DNA of 64,000 nt from Ceratodon purpureus (lineage: Eukaryota; Streptophyta; Bryopsida; Pseudoditrichales; Ditrichaceae). Shown here one piece after another: positions 25,570 through 36,371 of this stretch. Both the position numbers and the translations under genes were made by a program. The notes below the pieces were generated by a model. It worked only from the letters and a program-made list of their open reading frames with translations. It was not told the origin of the DNA and made no database searches. The stretch covers positions 19,462,596 to 19,526,595 of the forward strand of contig CM026422.1 in assembly GCA_014871385.1 (NCBI GenBank), in the 5' to 3' direction. Position 1 is the first letter of the stretch, and each line of letters opens with the position of its first letter.

Positions 25570-26961
25570 TTTGCAATTCCCCTGGCTCCGTAGACAGAAG
25601 GAACAATATGCGGCAGACAAATATGGTGCGCGAATCATCGAAGCAGTGGTATGGGGACATGCTGTGCCTTCCGAGCTCAGGATTTCTGCCGTGCAGAGGA
25701 TCAAAACACCTCTATCCAAAGAGCGAGTGCCGTAAACGACTCGGTACACCCAATCACGGTGGAGCGTATCCATGGCGTCATCGTGGAGGCGATGAGTACG
25801 AGGGGTACGTGAAGGAGCTGTTCGAAAGAGTTCACCAGAAGAAGTTGCACTCCTCGGACATGGTCCCTTGGCACTTCGCTCGGGGGCTCCTGGCAGAGGA
25901 GGACGGACTCGAAGTGGATTGGGCACAGTATGCCGCAGAAAATCGCAGGAGAGGTGTGCGGAACTCAAAGAAGAAACTACTCAAGAAGTTCTGTAACCTT
26001 CGACGTCCTGTTCCGTTTTCACACCCACCGGTGAAGCCCACATTCCCAACTCCGGAAACACCCCTCCCGGTTTGATTTCTGAACTCAACCTATTCGAAAC
26101 CTTTTTTGTGCTTAAGACATATTGGAGTACAAGCAGCGATTATCAGAAATGAAATAATACTATTGTACCCTAAGGAAGAGAGAAAGTACTTAGTTTTGAT
26201 ATGGTCTCCTCAGTTAATGCTATGTGTAAATTCAGGTACCCCCTGTTCAGGAACCCGGGAATGAGACCGCGACGGTGCGAACGCGACAACGGACAGGCGT
26301 GCGTGGAAGGAATACTTCGGAGGAGGAATTAATATCTGGAGACGGTAATGACGAGGGGACCGACAATGGGTCTGGTGAACCTGAGGATACTGCGGCGGAC
26401 GATGCAAGCAAACTAATTCTATCAGCACTTGCAAAATTGTCGGACACCATCGCCATCGCGGCTGGAAAAAGGAGGGACGCTTTCTGCGACGAGGGAAACC
26501 TGAAGAGGGAGGAGTACCGCGCCGCGTCAGGGAAGCTTGAGAATTCAAAGACTAAACTAGAATCTATGAAGTCAACGCTGAAGGCTTGGGAGGAGAAGTT
26601 AGTTGAAGCTGAAGATTTTCATGGCCGTGCATCCTCTCTCCGGCAGGGCTCATGTAGTAAGGAGACGGAGGGGTACATTCACAGTGAAGGCCTGGGCAGT
26701 ACATCGGTAACTAAAGAGTGTGAGCTACGCGAGGATGTCGTCACATTGCTCGAGTACAACACCAAATTCGTCCAACAGCGTGTGTCGAAAATCAAGACCT
26801 TGGTGTCTTCACAGGAAAAGGTGGTTTCCGATGACGATGCGAAATTGAAGGAGTTGCGTGACAAGGCCAAGGACAGCACAGGACGGGTGATGGCGGAAAT
26901 TGCACAGATGGACGCATTACTGAGGTTCCTACGAACTGCAGAGCAGTACGTGCGTTCGTGA
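25570..26961 (+). CDS. CACTA-encoded coiled-coil protein, unknown function
   Basis: Two exons are supported, the first ending at 26069 and the second starting at 26236 or 26251, in phase 0. The first exon has a basic, Trp-containing region (DEYEGYVKELFERVHQKKL, VPWHFARGLLAEEDGLEVDW) and a Lys-rich then Pro-rich end. The second exon encodes acidic sequence and then a long heptad-like coiled coil (ALAKLSDTIAIAAGKRRD through TLKAWEEKLVEAEDF and LKELRDKAKDSTGRV). The upstream part is uncertain: between 25570 and about 25735 the more protein-like frame differs by one base from the frame used later, so a frameshift or a missed intron is likely. It may be the second DNA-binding or regulatory protein of the element. 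No family is recognised. Confidence 0.55.
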
Positions 26962-26964
26962 GGA

Positions 26965-27816
26965 ACTCAAGTATTATGATACAGGGAACGGGTAATGGCC
27001 ATATGCCCGGGAGATACTATAAGTGAGGTGAACACTGTGCAGCTTGGATATCAGTAGTTGCAGATTTTGAAGTCATGTAATCCGACGTATACCGGATCGT
27101 GTAAGACAGAAAGTGGGGCCGCTATTTCATTTCAGAATATTGTACAGACTACAGGTTCGATAGAGATGGAAACGTTTGCCGCCTCTTACAATTACTAGAG
27201 ATGGACTTCCAATTAAGCATATATGTCGAAGTCATTGGATATGGATCGCAAACAATGTATGAATTGCGGGTTTCTTCATAAACTGTGATTACAAGGCGAA
27301 GCTCTCCCCAGGTGTACAGATGGACCTATGCTTTTATTCTGTGTTTTGTCAAATTTATTGGAAAACCCTAAAACGTAGCCGATGACCGAGGATTCGAACT
27401 TGTACCGTGACACAGTAACCGTGATCTATGGATGGAAAAAAATTTAACGAACAGTGGATGTGAATTAATCTATCCAGTTAGCAACAGAAAACGAATTAGG
27501 TGATACCCGTCTCTGTAACGGCGGGTATGCATTTCCTACGAAGCACTTACCTTCCAAAGTAAGGAAGGGTGAGTTGCAGCCCGCTTATTACCACATATTC
27601 ACGAATTGTACCGAGTGGAACCTTCGGGAATTCCATAGTGCGGGGCCAACGGGAGAAGTAGGGGAGAAACTCTTCTCACATAACCAAAATAAGCAATACA
27701 CTCCACAGCGACGGGCCCGCCGATGCCAGCTCCGAAGCCTAACCAATCAGGAGAAACTGACATCGTCTTCCATGACCAGGAATTTTTTCCGTCAAATTAT
27801 TTGGTCACATGAACCA
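26965..27816. other. Right subterminal region of the CACTA element
   Basis: No supported gene. Two TGACC-type words lie in the last 70 bp, matching the cluster at the left end. A GAGGATTCGAACTTG segment at about 27388 parallels GAGGACTCGAACTTG at about 7148, at roughly similar depth from the other end and in the same orientation. Confidence 0.4.
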
Positions 27817-27831
27817 GCTTTTCCACTAGTG
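27817..27831 (-). repeat. CACTA right terminal inverted repeat
   Basis: GCTTTTCCACTAGTG, the perfect inverse of the left end, followed by the CAG duplication at 27832-27834 and then a short GT repeat. Confidence 0.95.
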
Positions 27832-28304
27832 CAGATTGTGTGTGTGTGTGTTGTGATCACATGCCAAATACGTCTGTGCCAGCCTGGGTGTCCTCTTAGA
27901 AGGGTGTGTAATCTTGTAGCTGCTACTCCTCAGCCTCCAATCTTTTGTGCAATCACTTTCGGTTCAAAATCATGTTAAACGTGATACTTGGAAAACCGCT
28001 ACATCAACCAACAAGCGTAGGGCATTGTCACTTCAAGAGGTGGAGTTAGATGGTTGATTCTTCATTATTTCATTGTATTAATTAGTCTAAACATGTATCA
28101 TGCAAATCATGCATAATTATAATATAAGTTTTATATTTCTTTGCAAGTTTTTCATTGACATCCAAGATTTAGATATGCCCTTCCATTGCAATGCTGTAAT
28201 TTCAGAGCCCTTCGAAAAGAAATTCATACATATGAGGACTTCAATTTTGAGCACTGGCACAACTGGTACCGTAGTTGCATCACTACAAAAGGAAACTCGA
28301 CTTA

Positions 28305-28624
28305 AGGTAGAATGTCCTTAAACCAAGTACGAGTCACGATCCAATACCAATTAGGACTAATGTCTAGATTGCAAAAAAATAGATGTACCTTGTTTGTACA
28401 TTTGAGCATTTAGTTTATACATTTGAGCATCTAATCGGTTTTAGGTCTTGGACACTTTTCACTTTCAAAGTTCATAATGAATTGGTTTTTTTCTATTTAA
28501 ATCCAAAAAAAACTGCCTTCAACATCATTCTTGTTCTACCTTCAATGAAAAATCACAGAAAATACATAGCAGCGCCACTCCTATACCAAAATCCTTATTT
28601 GATTGGCTTAAGGACATTCTACCT
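28305..28624. mobile_element. 320-bp MITE related to the pogo-like element
   Basis: Inverted ends starting AGGTAGAATGTCCTTAA are flanked by TA on both sides (28303-28304 and 28625-28626). The end sequence closely resembles the pogo-like element ends found at 29229 and 60521 (AGGTAGACTGTCCTA and AGGTAGACAGCCCTA). No coding capacity. The inner sequence is AT-rich. A nonautonomous relative mobilised by a pogo/mariner-type transposase is the simplest reading. Confidence 0.75.
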
Positions 28625-28626
28625 TA

Positions 28627-29226
28627 GGCCATTCCCCCCTCTCCTTCCAAGACCCGTTAGAAACCCGGCCTCGCAAGGGGACCCAAAGCAAAAGAAAAAT
28701 GGAGAAAAGAAAGAAACCGGGGAAAAGAAAGAAATCGGGGAAAAGAAAGAAATCGGGGAAAGGAGCCCCGCCTGAGCCCGACCCCGAGGCCAGGGCCGGG
28801 GAGCGAGGGAGCGAGGGAGAGAGAGAGCGAGGGATATTTAAAGTAAAAAGAACTAAAAGAGCGAGGGAGAGAGAGCGAGGGCGTCGGAGCGAGAGACAGA
28901 GGGAGAGAGACGGCCCCCTCGCTCGATCTCGCCTTGCTTGCTTGCTTCTGCTCGCTGCCTGCAATCGTCTCACGCGTTGCAGGCGCTCCGCCACAGGGTT
29001 CCTTCCGCTGCGCTCGATTTCAGCTAGGGTTTAGCGGGGCGGGGCCGCGGGGGAGCGATCGGGGATACGGCGCATCCGGGGCGGGGTGGGAGGGGGAAGG
29101 GAAGGGGAGGATGGAGGGTGTGGAGGATCGTTGCGCGTGGGCGCGGGCGCGGGAGGTGTGTGATTCAGCTGCGTTTCATGCTCATAGCTCCCTTTCCATC
29201 TCAAACTCCATGAATGAATCAGTGAG
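28627..29226 (+). promoter_or_regulatory. GC-rich promoter/5' leader-like region
   Basis: A sharp GC-rich island with purine-rich GAGAGCGAGG tracts, a TATA-like GATATTTAAAG near 28830, CT-rich runs, and an AGCTAGGGTTT word near 29022 typical of plant 5' leaders. It has no convincing protein frame. After removal of the pogo-like element (29229-60521) it would lie about 700 bp upstream of the LRR gene at 61.3 kb, in the right orientation. I infer that it is the original promoter and leader of that gene, displaced by the insertion. It could instead serve an unseen gene. Confidence 0.5.
28699..28757 (+). repeat. 18-bp tandem repeat, about three copies
   Basis: Unit GGGGAAAAGAAAGAAATC repeated about three times with one change, inside the GC-rich promoter-like region. 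Confidence 0.85.
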
Positions 29227-29783
29227 TAAGGTAGACTGTCCTATAAGCGCCACCTTAAGCATTCTGGCCTATTTGTGGCAATGATAAATTAACGAATTTT
29301 TTTTTACCATACTCAAAATAGCTTTTCATGAGGATTGGAAAACCTTGTAACATGTAATATGCAATTGTGAATTTTATACAGAATTCTGAAGTGCTCTGTA
29401 AGATTTCACCCATGTTTGATCCAGGAATTGTAGCGTTTTGAAACATAACGAAGCTGGTAACCGCTCCGGTGAATATGCAAAATAGGAGTCTAAAGCCTCT
29501 TTAAAACTAACCCAGTGAGAAAAAAAGAAGCGACCTTAGTAACGCATAAAGTAGAAAGGTTTAGGTTGGAGAATGGGTTCGGTGGTGACCCAAAAGCGCC
29601 TTCGTCAGCATCGCATGTGTGGCTGCGGTGAACCCAACGATCGCACCCTCTGCGACTGTGAATGGAAGGTTTAGGCAGCGGGAATCTTCCATCCCTGTGG
29701 ACGTTGGACTTGGCACCAACGGTCCCTGCGCGGGTTCCTCCTTCTTCGGAGACGCAGGACTTCTTCGGAGACGCAGGCCCAAC

Positions 29784-31519
29784 TTACCTCCTACCTTCGC
29801 CTTGAGAGAATGGCGACCAGGATTGCTGCGCTCGGTTAGGGATTGGAGTTACAGGAAAGGATTGTTGAAATTGTGCAGTGGGCACCGTAGAGTATGGGCG
29901 GGCATCAAACTGCGATAGAGGAGGTAGGGTGGAAGACGAAGAATAGAAGAGCTGCGGTGAAATTGGTGCTGCACCTGGAGGGTGGGGGAACGCATTCGGG
30001 TGCATTGGCTGCATGTAAGTTCCGAATTGTTGATGAAGAGGGTGGAAGTGGAAGGCGTCTCCCTCCTCTGCGGCCACTTGATGCCCACCGACGCTCTCCG
30101 GCGCCCTCGCTGTGCGACCTGCTTCTCCGCCCGGTCGTCCTCGGCGCCCTCGCGATGCCACACGCGCGGCCTTGGTCAGGGCAGCCTGATACGCCCTCGC
30201 CGCCTTGGCCTGGGCTGCGGCCTCCCTCTCCGCTGCTTTCGCAGCTTGCGCTGCAGCCTTCTCCCGCGCGCGCTCTTCCTTCTGCCGATTACTTTCTTCT
30301 CTCTCGGCTGCTCTTCGAGCATTGTTCGCTTCTCTCTCGGCTGCCTTTGTCCGTCTTGACTCTTCTCTTTGAACTCGTTGTCTCTCCTTTTCTGCCGCTA
30401 CATTCTCTCGTCTTGTTCTGACGGCCACTTCCGCTGCCTCATACTCGCTGCAGGTCAGAATAATGGATTTCGCAAAGTCAACAATGGGGTCTCTACGCTT
30501 GCTGCTCGCTCTGGGCGTGAAGGTCGGGAGTTGAAGAAACCTCGTTATGGAGTCCGGCTGTGCGACGTCAGGGTCCAGGCCACCAATCTCTGAATCCGCA
30601 GGGTCGGACTGATCCATGTTCACGAAAAAGTGTGCAGTTTCGGTGTTGGGGGGACGTGCGAGGTCTGCCTCCAGGTCGCGCTGTACATCTGCCGCAGGTT
30701 CTTCCCTGGTAACCCCGTCCTCTTCACTCTCGGGCTCAGTAGACCCCTCCTCTGCTGCAGACTCAGGTAGTTCCCGACATCCTGCCCCCTCCTCTTCATA
30801 ATCCCTGCTCACGGCCTCACGTTGCAAGTTGGAGTTTTGCATTGCATGTCCATCGTCTTGGACATAAGTTTCTGCAGGATCCAGGTAGCGATCAATTGCA
30901 TGCGGATTAAGGGGGTAGATTCCCGCTCCCCTGAAGCCAGCTTGTATGTTGGTTTTAGACTGCGCCTTGTGGAGAGATAATGATACCCAATGGGCCAAGG
31001 TTTCCTTGCCCGCAGGTTGATTGATGTTGCGAGACATCCAGAAGTCGCGGTATTCTCGGAAGAACTGTTTGAAGGGTTTAAAAACGGCTATGTCCAGCGG
31101 CTGTAGAACATGTGAGGTGTGAGAGGGTAAAGTAAGGAGGTCAAGTCCTACATTCTTTGCTGCCCTCACAACTTCTAACGAGCAGTGGCTATTGTGACCA
31201 TCTAGGATGAGCAGGTGCCGATGCGTGGGAGAAATGCCATACGATTCTTGGATTGACGCAATAAAATGGGAGATCCACGCAGAAAACAGATATGTGGTCA
31301 TCCAAGCTCTTTGCTGCGTTGCCATTGTTGCCCCATGTTCACAGAGTTGAATGTAATTCTGTCTAAACCTCCGGCCGCGGAATATGTAAAAAGAAGGAAT
31401 TGCCTTGCCTGCAGCGTTCACGCACGCTAAGACGGATAGCCACTCCCTCTGATTCGGAATGATGGATTGGACACGGCGAGCTCCAGTGCGGGCAATAACC
31501 ATTCCGCCACCATTCTTAC
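29784..31519 (-). pseudogene. pogo-like transposase, C-terminal exon (DDE_1 catalytic part and tail)
   Basis: Minus strand from the acceptor at 31520 to the stop at 29784, 577 residues. It starts with GKNGGGMVIARTGARRVQSI, then REWLSVLACVNAAGKAIPSF, LILDGHNSH (second catalytic Asp) and LQPLDIAVFKPFK (third catalytic Asp), the order expected in DDE_1 (pogo/jerky) transposases. After the catalytic domain comes an acidic region, then a long Ala/Arg/Lys/Glu-rich coiled coil and a Gln/Pro-rich tail. The first catalytic Asp is encoded 27 kb away in the N-terminal block at 58.8 kb. The exon itself is open; the gene is called broken because of the stop in the upstream block. Confidence 0.85.
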
Positions 31520-31541
31520 CTACAGCCATCATATGTAAGTC

Positions 31542-31552
31542 AATCTCTAACC
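31542..31552. repeat. Left 11-bp target-site duplication of the giant MULE
   Basis: AATCTCTAACC directly abuts the element and is repeated exactly at 58709-58719. Eleven bp is within the 9-11 bp range made by Mutator-like transposases. Confidence 0.85.
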
Positions 31553-31671
31553 GGGCATTCTGGTGTGGCAGCGGCGAGCAGTGAGCAGTGAGCGGTGAGC
31601 AGCCAAAAATCGCACCGGGGGTCAAAAGTGAGCAGACAAAAAACGCACCGGGGACCCTATGACCGTGGAAA
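31553..31671 (+). repeat. Left terminal inverted repeat of the giant MULE
   Basis: Contains GTGAGCAGTGAGCGGTGAGC-type short tandem words, then GCACCGGGG twice and a GACCGTGGAAA box. It matches the right end in inverse orientation, with one mismatch over 90 bp, and lacks a 33-bp unit present on the right. Confidence 0.9.
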
Positions 31672-31851
31672 AAATTACCGCCGGGGTTCCTATGAATCCA
31701 TGAGAGAATGAAGTGGATGAATGAAATTCAGACACCAAGATTCCAGAATCCGCAAAATTTATATATTGAAAAAAAATTGTAAATATTAAAAATGATCCTT
31801 AGAATCACCAAGGGGGGGGCTGTCACTATTCTCGGAATTGGAAGGCTTAGG

Positions 31852-32454
31852 CTACTCATTATCCTCTACCCAATCAAAATCTTCCTCTAAGAAAGCCGAT
31901 GGTCCGGGAGCTCCATTGCCAAAATCAACAACGTTGTCCGTAGAAGTCCATGTTGATCTAAGTCTTGGAATGTAGTAATGAAACAGCTCGGGTTCTCGAC
32001 ATGATATCCCGGAAGCACTCTCAACACGCCTGAGCGTGCGAACGTCGTCCTCGGTCCAGTCTATTTGGCCTCGATTTGATCGGATCACTTGACGAAGCTG
32101 CTGGACGTCAGAGAACATGTCCACCTCCTTACCAGGCCGTCGATCTTTGAACTTGTCGGTCACTCTCGAAACGAACTCCCTCAGCTCCCAATTATGCCAT
32201 GGTAACCCGTCCTGCATGCAGTGGAAGAAGAAGGGTAAGTGAGGTACACAATCTTGCAGAAAATGCAAACACCTAACTTAAACCGAAGGGAGTAAAGTAA
32301 ATTCAAAGATATTCAAATCAACAGAAGAGGCAATGAATCGAACCCGTAGCATTTCTGAAGTTGGGGGCATTGAAGACTTGATCTCCTCTCGTAACGAGGT
32401 ATGGCTAGTGGACGAGGATTGAACATGCTGGGCAGAGGGGGGGGACTGATCCAT
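31852..32454 (-). CDS. Unknown MULE cargo protein 1
   Basis: Two exons read on the minus strand, 32454-32344 and 32211-31852, joined in phase 0 with a GT-AG intron; 156 residues. The first exon is a Ser/Gln-rich N-terminus starting MDQSPPSAQ. The second has several Trp and Arg residues (DGLPWHNWELREFVSRVTDKF), a short helix (DVQQLRQVIRSNRG), and an acidic C-terminus ending DFDWVEDNE. No family is recognised. It is the first gene inside the left end and is transcribed towards that end. A run of 8 C's in the first exon is in frame. The donor is GT followed by a weak consensus, so the first exon is less certain than the second. Confidence 0.5.
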
Positions 32455-32751
32455 GACCGCGGTGTTTGCAAGAGAATGAGAGGAAAGATGAATTGAAGCT
32501 TAGGTCTGCAATGTAATTCTGAAAACAAGCTAAGGGGCTGGGAGAGAGAAGGAGCAATGCGTTTGTATGAGGTTGCTCTAAGCAACTAATAAGAGGCTCA
32601 GCCGTCGGTGGAGGAAACCAATCATAAATATAAGCTCGTACGTGGAGGTTAATTAAAACGTTTTTGGCGGCCATGGCAAATTGCAATAAACTCGCACGTA
32701 CAGATATACTGAATGCCTTACCCTTCAACATCTTCGTCTCCCAAAACATGA

Positions 32752-32765
32752 TGTCGGATCCGACA
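32752..32765. repeat. Perfect 14-bp palindrome TGTCGGATCCGACA
   Basis: Self-complementary word centred on GGATCC, about 165 bp upstream of the cargo gene starting at 32928. It shares the half-site TCCGACA with the satellite arrays and other palindromes of this element. Confidence 0.8.
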
Positions 32766-32927
32766 GTCAAAAACTGGACTAGCATGTTGTTGAGGTACTG
32801 CGCATTAATGTGCGAGTTTAGGGTTAACCTGTTTGGATTTGGAGGATGTGAACTCAAGTATGTCTCTCTTGTGTTATCACTTTTGTTTGCGCTTCGTTTT
32901 TAGCCTCCTTAGTTTGAGAATTGTAGA

Positions 32928-33551
32928 ATGGACTTCGCAGTGATCACCGACTTGTTCAGCCAGAGTTGGGTCACGCCCGAGTCAGCGATGGCTGAGCTCT
33001 TTCCAGACCTCATGCCCGAGTTGCATCGAGAATACATTGAGAACTCGGACTGGTGCTATGACTACATGACGCTGCTTGAGAACCTGCGGCAAAGAGGTGA
33101 TCGATGGGTGCTGCTGATTGATTCCATGCCAGCATGGTCGGCGTATGTGGTGGCTTTCAAGGAGTCGCGAGATGCAAGGAAGCGGAAAGACGAGTGGGGT
33201 ACAGGTATGGTTCATGCATACTGGACTGAGGCCCTCACCTTGTTTATGACAGACCGGGTTATCCCATTTGAGATTGACGAGAAACTTGTAGAAATGGAGC
33301 TCCGGGATCTTTCATTGCAGCAGAAGGTACTTTTGCGTGACCACCTGCGAAATAGTTACACCATGGAGGTGATGGGCCCTCCTACGGGCTACAGCATTGG
33401 CCAGTCTTCCATCTCTGGACCAGGGTCTTCATCCAACGAGAGGAAAGTATTTCCTAAGTATTGGGCACCACGAGCACTGCATTGCGGTCTTCTCTCGTGG
33501 CCTTTGCGAAGGAAGGTGCATCTCAACGCCGTGCTTGGAAAGCGATCATGA
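32928..33551 (+). CDS. Unknown MULE cargo protein 2
   Basis: 207 residues from ATG 32928. The N-terminal 150 residues look like a folded, helical protein with many acidic and Trp residues (SQSWVTPESAMAELFPDLM, WSAYVVAFKESRDARKRKDEW, LFMTDRVIPFEIDEKL). From about residue 165 another frame is equally plausible, so the C-terminus may be altered by an intron or frameshift near 33.4 kb. No family is recognised. It is divergent to cargo gene 1, and the palindrome at 32752 lies between them. Confidence 0.55.
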   Translation: MDFAVITDLFSQSWVTPESAMAELFPDLMPELHREYIENSDWCYDYMTLLENLRQRGDRWVLLIDSMPAWSAYVVAFKESRDARKRKDEWGTGMVHAYWTEALTLFMTDRVIPFEIDEKLVEMELRDLSLQQKVLLRDHLRNSYTMEVMGPPTGYSIGQSSISGPGSSSNERKVFPKYWAPRALHCGLLSWPLRRKVHLNAVLGKRS

Positions 33552-34767
33552 AAACAAGGTTTGTGTATTCCCATCTTTCAATTCTTTTGCGGTAGCAACA
33601 CTGATCCTGTACCATAGATATTGTCATGGTCGACGATGTTGGTAATTTAAAATGTCTAATTGATGTTTCAGTTGAGGCAGTAGTTTCAATTATCACTTAG
33701 TTTGATATATGCCAAGAATTTTATATGAATTGCGTATTCAGTGGTGGACAAATGGATTGTTGCATTTTAGGGATTTACGCCAAAGTCGAGTTGATTACAT
33801 CAAGGTGACATCCGTCATCAACTTAAAGTTTAAAATAGGCATTTTGCAATGTAACATTTTATTAAATTTAGGCTGGTAGAACTAGAATGGGGAAATCGGA
33901 TTTATGCTAAAATTCTACTAATGCCGCTAGGCGCTCTTAAGTGGAGTACACTAATACGTATAAAGCTCTCATGTTGATTGAGGAACAATATTGGTTTAGG
34001 ATATGGTTTACGATCAGTTAAAGGGTGGAACTATACTTCAACAGTGGATAGCCTTCAGAAGGCATGTATGTACTGAACTGCATTGGTAGTAAAGAATTGC
34101 ACTTGTGAATTCTGATTCATGAAAATGGCCCAGTGTTTCTCATCGTTTAGAAGGGATGCATCCAAACATATACTTTCATATACTGTAGTCTAGATGAATG
34201 TGAATCACACAACTTTCAGAGTTTTGGTAGCAATCGGAAGATGACTTCCTACTTTAAAGTGGGGGTTACAATGGGTGAGCTAAATTGGGGGTCAGCAAAT
34301 TAGATAATGAGCTCTAACCGTGTGCCGGATCCGATAGAGAAAAATTGACTCACCATGATTTCTCCGACAGTGAGTAATAGTTGCCTCACAGCAGATAAAA
34401 ATGTCCTTAGGATATTCATGAAGGTATTGATTCCTTCGCAATGACTGTAATTGTAATTCCCTTCGCTGAGTTCTATCAATTTCTTAGAGTTTTCTATTTT
34501 TCTATCATCGGATTATATGTAACTCTTTTGATACTCTACTGTCAGTACTTTGTAAAAGCACATGGCTGGTCTACTTAATATTAATTGATACATGCATGAA
34601 ATTGCGCAAAATCGAGACACATTATGTATGACCAGTATCTTATTTACAAAGTCGAAAGCATAAGAGTAGCCTAGATCCGTCTCTAATAACATAGAATAAG
34701 TAATGCTACTTTTCTCGTAGGTCCGAGTGGATATGTTCAACTACAAAATCAGAACCTTAGAGACCGT
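33552..34767. other. No gene seen
   Basis: AT-rich interval between two convergent cargo genes. A GCCGGATCCGATAG segment near 34323 is a degenerate copy of the TCCGACA palindrome word. Confidence 0.45.
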
Positions 34768-35208
34768 CTACTCATCATTATCACTGTCGGAGTCACTCAA
34801 GAGTATGAGAGAGAGCGCAGGGCCGTGAATTGCGGTAGTGCCATTCTTCACACTCTCAACGCTAATGGCGGAGCTACTATCCTCGGATTCGTCTCCATCT
34901 TCACTCGGGCAGCAAATAGTCCCTCCGCAATCCGCAGCGTGTTTCTCCATCCACCTCTGAACCCAAGGGGGAAATTCATCATCGAAGGTGTCCACTTCAA
35001 AGTAAAGTGACCTCCCATGTCCCTGTACGCACATTACCTTTAGCGTCTCTCCGCTGTCATTGATTCGGGCTGGGCTTACTCCATTTGAATCATGTGCCTT
35101 CTTGGGTTTGGGGTGGACATTATCGATAGGAGTGGCAAGGCGGGAGCAAGCACACCCTACCGGGCAAGACTTGCAAGGCATTGAAGAGGCCGAAGGAGAA
35201 CTTGCCAT
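34768..35208 (-). CDS. Cys-motif protein A (paralog of the protein at 39.9-40.4 kb)
   Basis: 146 residues from ATG 35208. Near the N-terminus is CKSCPVGCACSRLATPI, then a shared core VMCVQGHGRSLYFEV followed by WVQRWM, and an acidic Ser/Asp-rich C-terminus ending in LLSDSDSDNDE. The same three blocks occur in the same order in the protein encoded at 39891-40421. The clustered Cys residues (CxxCxxxCxC) suggest metal binding, and the acidic tail suggests interaction with a basic partner; both are inference. No known family is recognised. The paralogous pair inside one transposon points to duplication within the element. Confidence 0.6.
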   Translation of the reverse strand: MASSPSASSMPCKSCPVGCACSRLATPIDNVHPKPKKAHDSNGVSPARINDSGETLKVMCVQGHGRSLYFEVDTFDDEFPPWVQRWMEKHAADCGGTICCPSEDGDESEDSSSAISVESVKNGTTAIHGPALSLILLSDSDSDNDE

Positions 35209-35685
35209 CTACGAAAGAGAATAGACTTCTAGTTAGCCGAAAATCAAAGTACATCATAATCTTGATTAACATAATCCACTTTGTGCACGTCAAACAGACT
35301 AAATAATTGGAAAAGGAAAGATCCAATATTGTGAATTCTATAGATGCTAAGTTATGATAAAGTGAAAATGGTGTAAATTGTACCTTATTGTATTAAGCTG
35401 CTCTCGATAAACAAATGTTTGGGTCCTACAATGAACACCAGAATAGAAGAGTTAATTAATCAACTTCCGGCAGAGATTGTTAAAGCAAGCCGAAAAGCCA
35501 TTGGGATATAAAGCATGCTCAGTTACTAGCCATAGCTTTATGGCAGCTTGTTAGCATGGGGTAAAAACCTAACTCATAAAGCACATTTCAAATCTATCTA
35601 GCTTAAACTTGTCAACAGTAAGCTTAACAAGAACAAACTGGAAAACAACAGTCTAATATACAACAAGCGTAGCATACTACAAGCT

Positions 35686-35911
35686 GAAGATGCAATCTAT
35701 AAGTAAGATTATACCCCGCATACGAGTCAGGTTGCTAGTCAAGATGCCTAATGATATTTCCACACAATATGCACAACATACCGGAAGCATAACAGAGAGA
35801 AGATGCAATCTAAAAGTAAGCATTAAACCCCGCATACGAGTCAGTTGCTAGTCAAGATGCCTAATGATATTTCCACACAATATGCACAACACACCGGAAG
35901 CATAACAGAGA
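35686..35911. repeat. Tandem duplication, 113-bp unit, two copies
   Basis: Units start GAAGATGCAATCTA at 35686 and 35799 and share the long block from CCCCGCATACGAGTCAG through CATAACAGAGAGA with few differences. Noncoding; it lies upstream of Cys-motif gene A. Confidence 0.85.
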
Positions 35912-36314
35912 GAACAGAACCATATAACAAGCAAACTAGAAAAGCAAGAATCAAGAGAGGCATACCAAGAAACACAAGATCAGCGGAAGGAAACGAGAAG
36001 ATATTGAATGTATCTAACTTATATAGGGGCTGGACGCGGTGCATGGCAAGCGGCGGCGCAATTTCAAAGGAGGCGGCGCAAAATTAGGCTTTGAACCCTA
36101 ATCAAGCCGCAGATAAACAAGTGTGGAGGTCTACCCTGGCGGTTATAATTGCGGATTTGGGGCGTCTAAGAATCTAGAGACGGTGGGTAGGTCAAGGTGG
36201 CTAAAGCATTTGCGGGCCCAAGGTCTAAGGGTTGGGTTGAAATTGCGCGGTCCTACGAATTGGGCGGCAATCCAGGCGCGTGACAGAGGTCGGTGGTTTG
36301 GGAGTGAGGCTCAA

Positions 36315-36340
36315 ACCATCTGTCCGATCCGACAGATGGT
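36315..36340. repeat. 26-bp palindrome ACCATCTGTC...GACAGATGGT
   Basis: Ten-bp perfect arms around a CGATCC centre. It carries the same GACAGAT half-site as the 74-bp satellite. Confidence 0.8.
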
Positions 36341-36371
36341 ATTGGGCATCTCCATTCTTTGCCGGGGTTGA

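Larger units (their letters stand above)
6949..27831 (+). mobile_element. Complete CACTA (En/Spm-type) DNA transposon, 20,883 bp
   Basis: The element begins CACTAGTGGAAAAGC and ends with its exact reverse complement, GCTTTTCCACTAGTG. It is flanked by the 3-bp direct repeat CAG (6946-6948 and 27832-27834), the duplication size expected of CACTA transposons. Inside are a TNP2-family transposase on the plus strand, a TNPA/Transposase_24-like gene on the minus strand and several further genes. Short TGACC/GGTCA words cluster near both ends. At 20.9 kb it is larger than the usual 10-15 kb autonomous CACTA, partly because of an AT-rich block at about 14.6-18.35 kb that looks like a later insertion. 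The transposase has one homopolymer frameshift, so current autonomy is uncertain. Confidence 0.95.

Noticed and set aside
27380..27410. tRNA gene (B-box-like GTTCGAATC on the minus strand)
   Set aside because: Only a T-arm-like word is present; no D-arm, anticodon stem or acceptor pairing could be found. A similar word at 7148 is in the other CACTA subterminal region.
28608..29034. Protein-coding frames in the GC-rich island (Arg/Glu- and Lys-rich)
   Set aside because: They follow purine-rich simple repeats on both strands and look like translated leader sequence.
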